The notes beneath the pieces were generated by a model. The model was not told the origin of the DNA, made no database searches, and saw only the letters and a list, made by a program, of their open reading frames with translations. The position numbers and the translations under genes are program-made. From Circinella umbellata (taxonomy: Eukaryota; Mucoromycota; Mucoromycetes; Mucorales; Lichtheimiaceae): DNA of 64,000 bases. This document shows positions 1 through 13,234 of the stretch, one piece after another; within the stretch, counting starts at the first letter, position 1, and each line of letters opens with the position of its first letter. Where the stretch lies: positions 682,001 to 746,000 of the forward strand of contig JAIWNF010000024.1 in NCBI GenBank assembly GCA_025093555.1, written 5' to 3'.

Positions 1-1571
1 GCCAAGGGCAAGGAGAAAATTCATCATGGATCATGTAGCAAAATGCACACAGAAACATGAGACCGATTCACTTTATGTAAATAGAAATCACCATGTACTA
101 TAATATGTATGCTTTATCTTTTTGTACCATAATTTCCCATTTCTCCATTTTTTTTTCTGATATCATATAATGTTATATCAATCGAAATTAATAAAAAATA
201 AACAGACGTTAAAAAGTCAACGAGACCCAAAAGAACAATAATTGAACTGAAGTTCATTAAAATAGAATATTATCACTATTTATATGAATCTTATTATCGA
301 TGGGATACTTTATTAATATGTGTACACGGATATACGTGAGACTTATGTTTGTCATGACCATGTGAATTATGAATATAAGATAAATGATATTAAGGTTAGA
401 CTTTGTGCAGTTGACGATATGATTTATCTACGCAGATGTTATCTGTTATCATTATAGAAGACGGACCTCTGTGTTCTTACAAATCATGGTCCAAATAGGG
501 AAATACACGAAATGGTAGCAAAGGATAATTAAAGATACGCTATACTTTAATAATAAAAATGACAAATAATTATCTTTATGAATAACATGTATTGGAGACA
601 GCATATAATAATATACTCCTATTAGTATATTTTCAATTAATGTCTACTACGTAGTAGTTTTATTAATAACTCTACGTATAGAAACAGTAGCGACTTTATA
701 TGGTTATTACGTCCCGTTCAGATCGTAATTAATAAAATAAAAAGAAAATATAAGAAATTTTCGAGTAAAAGACTCAAGGAATAAGGGAAGCTATTTTAAT
801 AACTTATTCAATAAAAGAAAAATAAATAAAAGGGCGGTTTTTATAACCAGCAAAATCAGTCGATCAAAATAGTCGGGAAAAGAGTTTATTTCAATAAAAA
901 TGAAAGAGTGAACTAATTGTTATTTTGTGTGAAAGAAAGAAAATATCCTTTTTATACTAATTATTTAATTATCTAACTCCTTAATTCAAATCTTATTTCA
1001 GATAGAATCGAATCTTGCTCCAGGTAAAATCGAATTAATAATTAATTCTTATTGGATAGAGTTGAAAATTACTATTGATTGTAAAACTTCTGGTATTTAT
1101 TTAGGCAAGGCAAAATACTCATGATAATAATAATATTTATAAAGATATGATAGAATAAATAAAGTAAAAAGAGTATAACAGATATATAAAAAATAGTTTT
1201 AAAAATACTGATGGTACTGATAATAATGATAATACCATAATGATACGTAAGAAAAAAAAATAGACGGAAAACCCCGAAAATAGGGGCAACAGTATGATAT
1301 GTTTTTATTCCACAAGTGGAGAGAAGGTAACCTATGTATTAGTATATATCTATCATCATATAAATTAAAATACCAATAAATAAGACTGAGTTATTGGTTA
1401 TCCGTTATTAATAATGTTATTCTCAATATTTTTTATGCAAGTTGTATACCCCAAGTGGATTTGAAATAAATTCAAGTGACAGTGACTTTTTTTTTTAAAA
1501 AAAAGAGAAGTCAAATTCATTTGGCGTGAAATAAGGGCTTAATATTTAGAGCACTGTGCGGCTGAAAAACA
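1..1571. other. AT-rich intergenic DNA, no gene seen
   Basis: Low-complexity AT-rich sequence with stop codons in all frames and many short A and T runs. I see no exon with a convincing protein, no RNA gene and no array. It is the left edge of a gene-poor stretch that reaches 9.4 kb. Confidence 0.6.
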
Positions 1572-1574
1572 ATT

Positions 1575-1700
1575 TCTACTGCGTACCACAAAATTGGTAT
1601 TAGTCCCCCCTCTGATCGGCGATAATACCTGAGAATTAATTATGTGCATGAATATTTATTTTATAGAATGCAGGTGACTGATTATTCCCCAAAAACCTGG
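1575..1700. repeat. Dispersed repeat C, copy 1
   Basis: This segment is related to 13235-13372 in the same orientation. Shared blocks include a (t)ggtattagtcccc-like stretch followed by ctgatcggcgat, then a [17 protein letters not shown] stretch and a gcaggtg/gtaggtg stretch ending in a run of C and A. The two copies differ by many substitutions and small indels, so this is an old repeat. I found no terminal inverted repeats or coding capacity, and the family is unassigned. Confidence 0.65.
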
Positions 1701-1839
1701 ATTAAGAATTGTAGTGAAAACAGACTTCTTTTTCAATTCAATATTTATTTAATCATTCCATTATCACTACGTAACAAAAAAATGGCTGGAAAGATAACAA
1801 AAATCGTCATTGTTCACTAAAAAAGTAATGATCTAATTT

Positions 1840-2200
1840 GCATGCATACCTATAATTACGTAATAAATGTAACAATAATACGTCAATATAGTGGACATTT
1901 TTAGCAATTTTCATACTGAGGAAAAGGGTGAAGCAATTGCCTTGATACACTCTCTTATACCTTTCGGAGCAAACAGACCGAGGTAAGGTTTTTGCCAAGC
2001 AAAATTTCTTCCAAAAAAAAATTACTGGATCAGTAAAAGAAAGAATGATTTTAATTTCAATGCTTTCCACCGGGGGGGGGGCGCCACTGACGTCAAGTGA
2101 TGCCACTTTATAATTCTTTTCAGTTTATTGCAGCACAGTTACACAACATAATCCACACGTCCATCAAGTGGCGCGCTCTAACTCGTTTTAGAATATACAA
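1840..2200. repeat. Dispersed repeat A, copy 1
   Basis: Closely related to 14960-15236 in the same orientation. Shared landmarks in order are aataatacgtcaatata, cctttcggag..agcagaccg, ggtaaggtttttgccaagca, the gcgtcactgatgtcaa-type block, and catcaagtggcgcgctctaa at the right end (about 2162-2181 here). A run of 10 G interrupts this copy near 2071. No open frame is shared by both copies over their full length, so it looks like a non-coding or decayed mobile element of unknown class. Confidence 0.75.
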
Positions 2201-2389
2201 CAATTATAATCTTCGCCATCCACAATGCTTTTTCAAGGTACATTATCAGCATTCTTATTTTACAAAAAAAAACATATGTAATATATATGATTCAAGTAAT
2301 TATATGTATAACGCTTATCTCCTTATATAAAGAAATTGACGAAATGGGAATGACATGTTTAAGAAACGCTGTCAAATCGTGGACAAATT

Positions 2390-3242
2390 GATTGTGCAAG
2401 CAAGTGAATAGCAAAAAGTTATCAGTTGCTGCTTTTACAATAAACGAACATTATCTTACACATTTGTGCAAAACAATTGAACGCGATGGTTTATTAATCT
2501 ATATGGCAGCTTTTAATATGAAACGAAGTATTGGTGCAATAAAACCACGACTACGATCGCATCGCCATCCCGAGATAAACGCAGGTAATATGTTTCTGGA
2601 TTTAACTGCAGTGAAAAAAACGAACTCGATTATAAAATTGACGGTGACGATATGAATGAGAATGCCAAAGACAAAACAAATCAACATTTATTACGAAAGA
2701 AAACAAAATCAAAGAAGGTAATAAATGCTTTCAATGACAAGAAAAATTTAGAAATATAGGGACCCTTTGCAGTAGAGACCATGGGGGCTTTAGACTGCCG
2801 GAAACAGCTTCGCTATTTTTAGGCTTGGAGAAAATAAACTCACTCAGGTGTCAATCTTGATCCTGATGAGATGATTGGAGCAGGTAAGCGTTTGTACAAA
2901 GATGGAATTACATATGGTGGAGCAGATCGAGAGTCGTTGCTCCGTTTGCATATATGGGTAGACATAGATAGCTTAAGAAAAAGATCATCTGTGAAACCTG
3001 AACAGCGACAGTATTTTGAACAAGTGAAGTTTTTTTTTTTTTTTTCAAGCATAGAATTTTTGTGGATGAAGATAAAGGGAAATGTGAAAAACTTCGCGCA
3101 TTGATTGACTTATGTAGATTAGTTAAGGCTATGGGCCATGGACATATAGAACAGATGCTAAAAGTAGTAAAATTTATGTAGTAATCGAAGAAGATAACAT
3201 AATTGGCGTTGCAGGCCGAGCAAAGACAAATAAAGATACTCG
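2390..3242 (+). pseudogene. Decayed coding relic, possibly transposon-derived
   Basis: Protein-like stretches occur in shifting plus-strand frames. The first (about 2392-2655) contains the words KRSIGAIKPRLRS and NAGN. The second (about 2845-3020) has EMIGAGKRLYKDGITYGGAD and DIDSLRKRSSVKPEQRQYFE. The third (3048-3180) has FVDEDKGKCEKLRALIDLCR, and after a frameshift VVIEEDNIIGVAGRAKTN (about 3178-3240). Stops and frameshifts separate them. A poly-T run at 3028-3045 marks one junction. Composition is clearly protein-like, unlike the flanks. The family is not recognised with certainty; a mobile-element ORF is my inference. Confidence 0.4.
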
Positions 3243-5545
3243 TAAGTACATTTACTGGTCCACATCCTCAAAAAGATATTACCATTTATTATAACTTAGA
3301 ATTTATACCTAGCTAACATTCTGATAAATATATTTACATAATTATTAGCAGTATAACTGTATATTTCTTGTATATATTTTTTTCAATACGTATGAAATCA
3401 ATACATGAATATTATTCATATATTTTAAATGGTTGAATACTATCTGAATACTAACCATATATTTATATATTCCTTGTATATATTTTTTTCCTACAGTGTA
3501 TTTTCATAATTACTTATTTTTTATTATCTAGATGTCAGCTAAAAACGCGCTGTTGTGACTAGTTTGGTTCTGATTTTATGGCGATAAAAGATACTGGTTT
3601 GTCTTATTTGATTTACATTTGCATGAAATCATTTTTCGGACATAGAAAAAAATTGAAAGTGATTAGGTACAGTTGAGTTGGCACGACAATTTCTTATGTT
3701 ATATCTCTAATGAGGGGGGTTTTAACAATCAAAAGAAGATTATTCACAAAATCCTACTCACATCATTCAGTGAACACAATTAAAAGTATATCTAATTATA
3801 TGAGTCAAAGCTTCTTCTTTCAAAAAACCCTTTCCTTGAGTTTCCTTTTGCAAAAAGAGAAAAACTACGTTGAAATTATTTATTTTATTGATGACGAGAC
3901 TAATTAAACACACGCTGATTTGGCTTATTGCTCTCATGAGCACCGGCACTTGTGGGGAACAGCAGTAAATGGGGGTACGGAAATAAAAAAAAGAATATAT
4001 GGTACAGCTATCATAACTAGAAGAAATTAAATAGTATTTATGCTGAACGAAAGGGTTGATAAATTATGATGCTAAAGAATAAAAGAGTGGAAGTCACTTG
4101 GCTTTTTTTTTCAAATTAATGATGGAAGGTTTTTTAGTGCAGTTCAAGATTCGAGGCTGGTGGCGCCTTGGTAGTATAGAGTTCAAACCTTGAGTGTTTG
4201 TTACAGTTGACGAGGACTTGATATAACAAGATCAAAGTCTGCTTAATTGATTGACTATCCTTGTGAATTGAAAAAGCTTGCTATTTTAGAAATCAAGGTG
4301 AAAGGTTGTCCAGTGCTGCAATGGTGCACAGGCATCAAGCTCGGTGGCGTTGCTTGGAATATCTCGTTTAAAAGTGGAACTTTTTTTATACTTTGAATCT
4401 TTAAGGTTGTCAGAGTGAGTAGAGTCAAAATCTTTGAGATAAGAAAACTTGGCAATTTGCATAATGTATATGATTTCTGGTAAGTAGTGGTGCTGCACTA
4501 GTAGATAAATGACATTTCTACCAGGGAAAAGAGATATCTAAAATAAGTGAGGTATTGGTGTTCAAGTAGCGGAGTTTCCTGTCTTGTAGCAAGTTGTTGA
4601 CATGAAATCGGACGCAGTTGAATTTTGGTTGGATGGTAGGAAATTGAAAGAAATCAATCACTTGCTTCAGTAGGGTTAATTATACATATATTATTTATAC
4701 TGCCAGGGTTACTATCGATTACGTGTGTCGATTTTTTTTATTGGATGGTGCAGGATGAGCGTTCGGTAGGTTGTGGAGGTGTTGCTACAGTCAGAGTAGT
4801 AGTAAAATTTTTTATATTTTAATGGCGGAGTTGCTTCATGATAGAACCGAGTGTTGGTTCATGCTTTTGCTGAAATTTGGTTGGTGGTGATTTGACGATG
4901 TCGATTGTGATGGTGACAATGTAGATGAGGTTTGTTGCAATGTTTATTGTGGTATGTGCAATGTGGTTGACATGGGTAAGAGGGACATTGAGAATACGAA
5001 GTGAGTGCTTAAAAATAGTAGACAGCTGTTTCAAGTTACTTGACTTTAACTCGCAAAAATTCACAGAGCTTGTTAACACGGTCGCATTGCTGACAATAGT
5101 ATTGCTCATTATCTTTGGTCTGGCGAAGAAGATCCCTAAGGGACAGGTGCATTGAATTCGCTGCCCTCTGAACTTTCTCTGAAATAGGTTGCAGTGGTGT
5201 TTCGTAATGGTTTTGGCTGTATGCCAACATTTTCCAAGAAAAGTGTTTTAAAAGCGGAAAAGGGCCAGAGAAATAGATACAATCACGGTCACTTGGATGC
5301 TTATGAACTGGTGTAACGTTCATTACAAGATAACTTCTTTGATTAGCTCATCCTCATCTATAAGATCTAAGTTGATCGCAATAGTGATCCATAACTACCC
5401 AATTTTTTCTTAGACTTGATCTTTATTTGATCACACATATTAATAAGATATGTCGCCGTTGTCCTTAGGTTTGGTGTTATAAGACAATCACATACTCTCC
5501 TTTCTTTGATCCCGCCATAAAATGGCGCACATTAGTTGCTCACAG
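3243..5545. other. AT-rich intergenic DNA with weak minus-strand coding traces
   Basis: No intact gene. On the minus strand, 4250-5323 has short open stretches in different frames, including one ending with YYCQQCDRVNKLCEFL (about 5050-5110) and one with ISEKVQRAANSMHLSLRDLL. They could be remains of an old element, but there is no recognisable domain and the frame is broken repeatedly. The rest is low complexity. Confidence 0.4.
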
Positions 5546-5974
5546 TTGGTTGCTCACTACCTTGGCAAATAAGACCCATCTGCGAATTTAATTTCCTAAA
5601 CTTAGGCAAACGAAAAACTTATATGTGGAAGTGCCAGAATTTCTTTGTTAAACTGCCTCCATAGAAACGCATGTGTACTTTTTTTTTTTTACAATAAAAC
5701 CTGATTTGTTTATAGCCTCGTCGTTCAAGACTCAAATGCTTATTTAAATTGAATAGAAACATCTCTTCATAAGCATATGCGCGATTTAATTGAATATCAA
5801 CATTAAGAGTGAGTAGCAAGAAAGAAGAAAATATTCACATGGGCGTTAGATTTCCATCTTTTTTTTTCCTGGTTTTCAGATGGGGCCCATTTCCATATAT
5901 AGGTTTTTTGTCTGCCTAAATTTGGGAAATCAAATTCGGGGGTGGATCTTATTTGCCAAGGTTGTGAGCAACTA
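5546..5974. mobile_element. Non-autonomous element with about 90-bp terminal inverted repeats (MITE-like)
   Basis: The left end (5546-5638) and the reverse complement of the right end (about 5882-5974) align over roughly 90 bases at about 80 percent identity by eye. Both begin GTTGCTCAC(T/A)ACC, then TTGGCAAATAAGA, and later share a TTAGGCA-A-C/A-AAAAAC block. The interior of about 240 bp has no coding capacity. GTTGCTCAC is also present just outside the left end (5535-5544), so the outer boundary is slightly uncertain and I cannot define a target-site duplication. Superfamily is not assigned. Confidence 0.75.
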
Positions 5975-8489
5975 TTATATTGAACTAGGCCCTACTCCAT
6001 TTCTATCCTTATTAAGGTGATGGAGGAATCCAATTACAATAAGGTTCTCGTTTTCCTAAATGGAAAACCAATGGTTCTCTATAAATGGATATGTACAACT
6101 CGGACTTTAGAAAGTATTATACTACCATGTTTTGGGTGACGATCCAACGACAGATGCCTGGCTTGTTGTATCTTGATCAGACATGTTAATAAGTCATCCG
6201 ATCATCAAAAGAGACCAAAAACTTACGTTAAGGAATTATACCATGAAGAAGAAAGAAGCATTAAGGTTACAGTAATCAGTAACCCTAAACAAAGTAAATG
6301 GTGTAGGAACTCAAGTAAAAACATGTAAAAAGAATACTTGATTATGTGCTATTCCACTAAGCCTTTTAGGGGTCCTCTTTGTTTTTTTACCCTGCTACAT
6401 GATTTTCTGGCCGCGCAAAAGATTAATAGCACTATTATGTTGCTCAGCAATGTTTCATCTTTATTTTGAATACCTTCATATTTTCGCCGGAATACAACTC
6501 TCCCCCCCCCCCAAAAAAAAAACGCTCTACGTATGTATATTATCTTCAAAAATGATTTGATTACGTAAATGTGTTTCAGCTAATGAAAAACCGTGCACCC
6601 CCATAATCTTTTATCTTACTTTTTGTTGTCTTAATATTTTGGGGTGGAATACGAAGGCTCGTGACAGCACAACTTCGGACCACTTCTTTCAGGCTCAATT
6701 ACTTTACTCCACTTTTGCTTTATTTCTTTTGTAGCACCTTTAATTGTATAAATCCATCATAGCGGTCTACCTCATGATTAAAATAAGCGAGTGCTTTTTT
6801 CCCTATAATACCCAGTAATTCGATACCTTTTTTTTTTTTTTTTTTTTTTTTGAAAACAGGTGATGTAATACAATTTATTATCAAAAAAACCAAGTCCTTG
6901 CTTGTGCTTTCTTTACAATCCTTTTATTGGTCCAGGCAAGTAGTAAGTTTCTCTACTTGAGTATAAACACTGCTCGCATCCAAAAATATTGATATGCCTA
7001 TAGCAGCATGCTACAGCATCAAAATAAATATTGCTTTTGTCTACTGCTCTATCTTGAAATTACACAGAAGTTATAGCCAATTCACCAAAAGGAAATTTAT
7101 CATGTTGGGCCCATATGTAGTGGCATATTCAACAAACCCACTTCAACAACATATTTGACCAAATTACTGTTACGTATTACTTGCTTGTGATTCTTTTCAT
7201 TAGGTGCTCTCACCTGTACTTTACAATAGACTTACCTTTTATAGTAAAATATTGTTTTTAAAAAAATTATTGCCCGGATATAATTAACACAGCTGCGAGG
7301 CGCCTTTTTTTTTGGGGGGGGGGTCAAAGGGGGGATTACGCCGGGAATCACTACATTAGCTAAAGCGAAGCGAGGAAAAGGTGGCTAGTGTTTATTTGAA
7401 AATGATTATATACTTAATCTACTGCTGCAATTATTTATGGATCAAAGCACTTGTAACTATTTTTGAAGCATCTTTCTAAAATTTAAACAAATATTTAAGC
7501 ATTAGCACATATAATGATGCTGTCAAAATTCATCATAAAAAGAAGCACATAAAGTGGCTTCTTTATGTTAAAAATGAAAATAATCACAAATAATCGAGGC
7601 ACAAAGAATATCAAAATTGATTACACCTGACATACCCACCGAAAATAAATCCAGGGGGTGCTCAAGTGAGAACAAAAAAGTCTCTTTTTAATGATTTTTA
7701 TCATTGGGGACCCTTTAAACGCCGTGTACCACTTTTTCGCGCACCGAAGAAAACCAAAATCACAACAGCTAGTAGCGCACTACGTATCGCGCACTTCCAT
7801 TTTTTTTTCTTTTAATGAATGTTTTATGAAAATTCTCGCATTATCTACGTATTCAAGAAAGTATATACAATTAGTTACGTATTATAACGGAGAGCACTTG
7901 TTTATTTTGATGCTGAGATCGCTATATTAAATTAACACTTGAGATCGGCTGGGCAATGCATTCAGTACAAACCGATCATCACCCTTAAAAAAAGCTATTT
8001 GTGAACTATATAAAATAATAATTATACCTTATGTGCAACATGAAATGAACTCTTTTTATGCTTTCTATTTCCAGTACTACATTTTAGGGGAGCAAAATGT
8101 GTGTAAATTGCACTAGTGATTTCGAGCATCATAACGATAACTTTTAATCAGATTAATATTGTCTTTTTTTTTTGCAATAACATTTGAAAATTAAACATCA
8201 GCCATTGACTTTGTTTACAATAATAAGCTTCTTATTTTACAGATGTCTTAGAGGGTAGACCCAAGGTGGGTATTCAAAAACATGAGTTACGTATAAAGTT
8301 CAAATACAAATAAAACAGTTTCATTACTTGCATCTTGTTACTAACGATAATCAAAATAAAATAAGTACTGGATTTTCAGACTGCTTTTGCTCATTATTTT
8401 TTTTTACAAATAAACTTGCTTACAATGCTCACCTATTTCAAAAAATATATTGTAACACATAGCTATCTTATAATAGTTCTAATATTCAA
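5975..8489. other. AT-rich intergenic DNA
   Basis: There is a C-run joined to an A-run (about 6503-6522), a long T-run (about 6829-6851) and a T-run joined to a G-run (about 7305-7322). Minus-strand fragments around 6600-7200 read partly protein-like but are full of stops. No gene is supported. Confidence 0.5.
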
Positions 8490-8876
8490 TTGCCAGTATC
8501 AAATATATTTAAGAACATTATCATTATCCGTTTTCGAAATAATCTTATATGTGCAAAAATAAAATTGGCTGCGCAAAGGAGTCTAAAAATCCAGTTTATT
8601 TTTGGCTGCACCATTGGCTTGTGCGCCGATTTTTCATTTCCCTCGTGCAAAAAAGTAGTGCATGATTGTTCATTGTATTACAAAATCCGGCAACTTGAAG
8701 TCTGCCAAATATTAGATAAATATGATCACTTTTATTTGTGTATGAAAGAGATCACAAGAGAACTTCCAAAAAAATTATTTCGCTTTTTGGATTTATCTTG
8801 TACAATTCCGCACAATCACGATATTATTAACCAATTTGTTTTTGAGAAAACAAAAGATAAACCTTATAAAACATAA
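8490..8876 (+). CDS. Hypothetical protein, doubtful
   Basis: An open frame of 128 codons in otherwise stop-rich DNA. The product has a mixed, non-repetitive composition with several Cys and His, including CTIGLCADFSFPSCKKVVHDC near residues 40-60 and a charged segment DKYDHFYLCMKEITRELPKK. No domain is recognised. It could be an exon of a longer lost gene or a relic, because there is no clear promoter context and no second supporting exon. The length is the main argument for it. Confidence 0.25.
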   Translation: MPVSNIFKNIIIIRFRNNLICAKIKLAAQRSLKIQFIFGCTIGLCADFSFPSCKKVVHDCSLYYKIRQLEVCQILDKYDHFYLCMKEITRELPKKLFRFLDLSCTIPHNHDIINQFVFEKTKDKPYKT

Positions 8877-9495
8877 CTGTATGGATACTTCTTCCCTTCT
8901 TTTTTTTTTCTGCTGCATATAATCTGTTACAGATGGTAGTACATTATCGCTGGTGATAATAAAAAAAAATTATTTGTTTAGGTGAAATAAATAAGCAAAA
9001 AAAAAGACGCTAAAAGTTGATACAATATCTTATTCTTTTGTATACTTAAATTGTTTTATTCATAAAGGTTTATTCGAGTATTCATTCTTCTTCATCATTG
9101 ATATGGTTATTTTTTTTCTTCAATGAAATTATTCACTAAACCATTTTCGGAAGCTCCGCCCCATAAAATAGGATTGGCGTATCGCGGAATAAAATAAATG
9201 GCGCTCATCAGTTGTTGTCTTCGACTATTAGAAGCAAAATCCTATACCCATGGCCATATATTTCTTAATATGCTTTTGCTATTCATCACTAACTCTGAAC
9301 TTGGTTGAGAAGGGGGGAACATTCGGAGAAAAATTTTATCACCGGATCTTGAGATTGATGCCTCCATTACCTATTTAAAAGGACCTTGATTTTTTACTTT
9401 GAAAATGACAGTGTATATGTTCTTTTTATTGAGATATTAACATACTAATCACGTAAATATATACTCGAACTTGTAGTACTTTTTGCAATTAAACT
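8877..9495. other. Intergenic, upstream of the first zinc-finger gene
   Basis: AT-rich upstream DNA. At about 9198-9217 an aaatggcgctcatcagttg stretch resembles 5518-5536 near the TIR element, which may be a short repeat remnant. I see no convincing TATA element. Confidence 0.4.
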
Positions 9496-11354
9496 ATGCC
9501 CTATTATTCAAAAAATATATATTCTAATCCCACTTACTATACCATTGCTGATAATGAATCACCATTTACATACATTGATGGCGCATCAAATCAACAGCAA
9601 CATTATGAAAAAAATGCTTCTGAACAAACTGAAAGGTCTGTTGTCTTTAAGATTTATTCATAACTATGTAAAATTGAATATGCATAATGTTTTGATATGA
9701 CTAAGACAATTTATTTCTATTGTTTTTAGTCAATTCGACAAAGAACAACTCCCTTTTAATATTGATGATTTGGTACCCCCAAATCAGTTAGTATTACAAA
9801 AACAATACCAACAACAACAGTATCAACAGCAACAACAACAACAACAATACCAGCAGCAGCAATATCAGCAACAACCGATAAATGTTATGCAGAACAACGG
9901 GTATGTGAATAATGAGAAAAAATGAAGAATTCTCTCATCTTTGAAAATATAATTAGAATAAGTATTTTGGAATCTAACGTCTTTCGGATATATATAGAAA
10001 CACTGACTCTATGGAGGCCCTGTCTTCTCACAATTTGGTTTTGCAGAATCTTGTCAACTCAAGTTCAGGTACGCATGTTAGAATTTTTTTTTTTTGAATT
10101 AACTAAAACATGTTATTCCATTTTCATTATTATTTGACTCACCAGCATGTAAAATCATACTTATCATAATACTTGAACCAAATTCTCGTAAACTTTTTTT
10201 TCAAAACAGCTTACAATCCTCAAGGCAGTTTTACTACATGGAACAATCCACGTCAAATTCAACAGGAAATCCCATGTAACCCAGAAATACATTTGATGCA
10301 TTATTGCGAACAAATTTGTTTGCGTTACAAACTACTTATTTCATCAATTTTTTTTTATTTCTGTCTAGTTCATAACGTTTCCAATGAAATGCAATTCGAT
10401 GTTAACGACGGATTCAATCAAATTACTTGCTCGATTGACACTTTGATACAAAATAATGTAATTCTCCAAGAGGCTTGTAAGGGTTTAAGCTTAAAGCAAA
10501 TATATCAAGTAGTTTTTAATTATCTTTTGGTATGTGATTGATTTTACAATATAATAAAAATGACACTCGTCAGAAAAAAATGAGGATGCGTGTATTTTAT
10601 CTAGAATGTTGACTAGTAATTAATATAGGATTCTCGATTCAAAGAAGGTCAATGTCATAATACTATAAGTTCAGAAGCTGCTACTGTAAATAGTTATCAA
10701 ACTTTAAACTCGCTTCTATCGCCATCACCGTCAGAGGAGAGCCAACTACATTCTGGCACAATGGTACATTGGAGAGGTGTGACCGAAAATAATGACTTTG
10801 GTGTGTCTTCACTCATCGTGAGCGATAATGAAGCTGGTGTCAATAGTAGTACAGATGAACCTTTAGTGAGTAGATTTTACTTGCCTACAAAGTGTAAACC
10901 ATTCAACCCTGACACTTCCGATTTTCCATTGAAAAAAGATGAGCCCAAATGGAAGTGTATGGTCAAAGGTTGTCACACTACATATTCTAGACGTCGTGAT
11001 TTATGGTCCAAACATATCTATACAAATCATTTTGGGTATGGAACAATATTTTATACATGTTCAATCGACCCAAATCATAGAGGTGTGCAACAAACAACAC
11101 ATAGAGAAGAAACGTATCAGAACCATTTAAAAAATTGTTGGAAGAAATGGAAGGATCAGCACCACAAAGCGTACGCAAATATGATCGAACCTCCTGAACA
11201 CTTGTATTTTGTTACTAGACCTGTTGTGGAGACGTTTTGCTGTGGCTTTAAAGGCTGCAGTTACAGAGCGTCCACGGAAAAAGAACTTAAAGAACATGTT
11301 TTCAACCGACATGATCATGTAAATAATAGAACACTCGACTCTTCTTGTCCTTAA
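9496..11354 (+). CDS. C2H2-type zinc-finger protein (paralogue 1)
   Basis: Proposed exons are 9496-9635, 9730-9900, 9998-10068, 10210-10529 and 10629-11354 (475 residues, phases agree). A possible 45-nt in-frame intron at 10324-10368 is undecided. The N-terminal half is low complexity with a Gln-rich tract from exon 2. The C-terminal half carries two Cx4C-x12-Hx4H fingers, WKCMVKGCHTTYSRRRDLW..H..H and CGFKGCSYRASTEKELKEH..H. Between them lies a Cys/His spacer. A nuclear DNA-binding role is inferred from the fold; the target is unknown. It is paralogous to the gene at 16736-18833, with matching finger order and spacer, but stops before the last Cys/His module of that gene. The first donor (GTCTGT) is weak. 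Confidence 0.75.
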
Positions 11355-13234
11355 TACGGATTCGATATCCAAAGAACAAGAACTAAGTCCATCACGGACA
11401 AAGTATAATAATGTGTAAAATAGCATAAAATTGACTTACTTTAATTAAATAGAAATGTATACTTCGTTTGATCTATATTCTTACTCTATATTTTTTTTTT
11501 TGACTTTTTTTAATACGCTTCATCTTTTTATGCCATAATTTCAATCTTATTTCCTTTATCTTCTTAAGCCATACTTTTCGTCTTACGTATCTCCTTCATC
11601 TTTTTTTTTACTATATGATAATAAACTTTTATTAGTATATGTTAAAAGTAGTTATTTACGTCTCATGTTTTCCTATGCTTTTAGTCTATAAATGTAAATA
11701 ATCAAATATCTCCTTCACAGATATTTTAACTCAAATAAACCAGTGATAGCTGATTTTCGCGAGCTCTTTCTAATATAATTACTAGGGGGCTGACTCCCCT
11801 AAGTTATGGTTGAACAAACTGGCACTGAACAACATAAAACCTGGTTCGATTCCCACCTATTCTCCATTTCTCTATAATAAACTATCAAGAATTATAAACA
11901 CTTATTACGAATTATCCCACCTCATCATGGCATAGACACAAGGTCGAATCCACCTACAAAAAAATCTTTGAAAAAAAGTTCTGCTCTAGTATAATCCTCT
12001 ATTTCTACATCCCTTTCTATGTTTAAATCGAATTTGAGGACGCAGGCACATTAATTCATTTGAACATCTGAATTGCATAATAAAGATTTGGAGGCCACCA
12101 ACCTCCCATACAAAAAAAAAATACTTACTAGTCGCACTATCTCGTGTCGCGCGACTAAATGAGCATCTACGCTTTGCCTCGGGTCATTTTTTGGTCGTCG
12201 TTGCGAGAGATAATCTATTGAACCTCAAGTGGCACGCTTCACACCAGATAGCAGCCGTGTTAAAGACTATATAATATTTTTTGAATTAAGATATATTATA
12301 TACCATGAAAATAATCACAAATAACAACAATTTGTTCTAGTATATAAATGTTTAACGACAATATCATATCAATAAGATATGTTGTTGTTAAAGTGGTTCT
12401 GTTAAAAAAAACTACAACAGAGGGGCGCAGCATGACAAATCTAATTTTTGTGAAACACCTATAACTCTTGTGAAATTTTCATAAAGCAATACGTATATAA
12501 AAAAAGTGGATGATTTTTTTTTATATGTTGATTACAATAGCAAAGCATACAACAACAACAAAAGATATCATGCTAATTTTAATACTTTTGTTCAAGTAAA
12601 AGAAATTGTATATCTTATTTAAACAAAATTTATTTAGAAAAAAAAACAGGATAAATAACTGTAAATAAAGTTGGCGCTGTTCTTTGGTGCCACAAAGTTC
12701 TTTCCTCTTCTGCCCGCCTTCCCCCCCCCAAAAAAAAATGCTACATTGAGTATGTAAAAGCGCGAACATGAGTATGAAGTTACATAGTATGGCGCAATCT
12801 CAAAAGATGAATATATTCTCTATATATAAAATAGGGGGGGGGAGTCCTTTGTTGCTGTTAATGGATATTATTGTTATAGAATTAACTTAAATAAAAAATA
12901 AGAAAAAAATATCGGAAATGATGATTAGTTTTACATATCATATGTCGTGACCAAAATAATAATAGTATAGGGATCGGTGAACATTACATATTTGCATTTG
13001 TAATGAAATTATTCAATACCATACGTATGACCATATTAACTTGTCCTCTTTATATATCATAGAGTCAAACGGTTGAATTCTTTTGGCTCGATAGATTGTA
13101 AACTTAATGCATCAATAACAGCGAATGGTATTTTGTTCTTTTTGATCTATTTGTTCTTTATTTTGTTACGTACTACATTGGTTTTTTTTTTTACTTCTGT
13201 CCTTATTTTAGCTCCTGCTTTTACATTAGAAGTT
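11355..13234. other. AT-rich intergenic DNA between zinc-finger paralogues
   Basis: No gene. Two tRNA-T-arm-like strings, ggttcgattcc near 11856 and ggtcgaatcc near 11942, stand in non-tRNA contexts. A C-run joined to an A-run occurs at about 12720-12738, and a G-run at about 12832-12841. The C-run/A-run junction and its following aacg/atgctac..gtatgt context resemble 6503-6540, so the two could be remnants of one repeat family. Confidence 0.45.

Noticed and set aside
4150..4200. tRNA-like A-box and B-box strings (tggcgccttgg, gttcaaacc)
   Set aside because: The two boxes are only about 20 bases apart and no cloverleaf stems pair, so a tRNA is not supported.
10324..10368. 45-nt intron in zinc-finger paralogue 1
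   Set aside because: It has GT..AG ends and is in frame, so it cannot be decided by phase. It is shorter than every other intron here, so it is kept as coding in the model but marked undecided.
11780..11960. Two T-arm-like strings (ggttcgattcc, ggtcgaatcc)
   Set aside because: Neither T-stem pairs beyond two bases and no acceptor or D-arm fits. A decayed tRNA-derived SINE is conceivable but cannot be shown.
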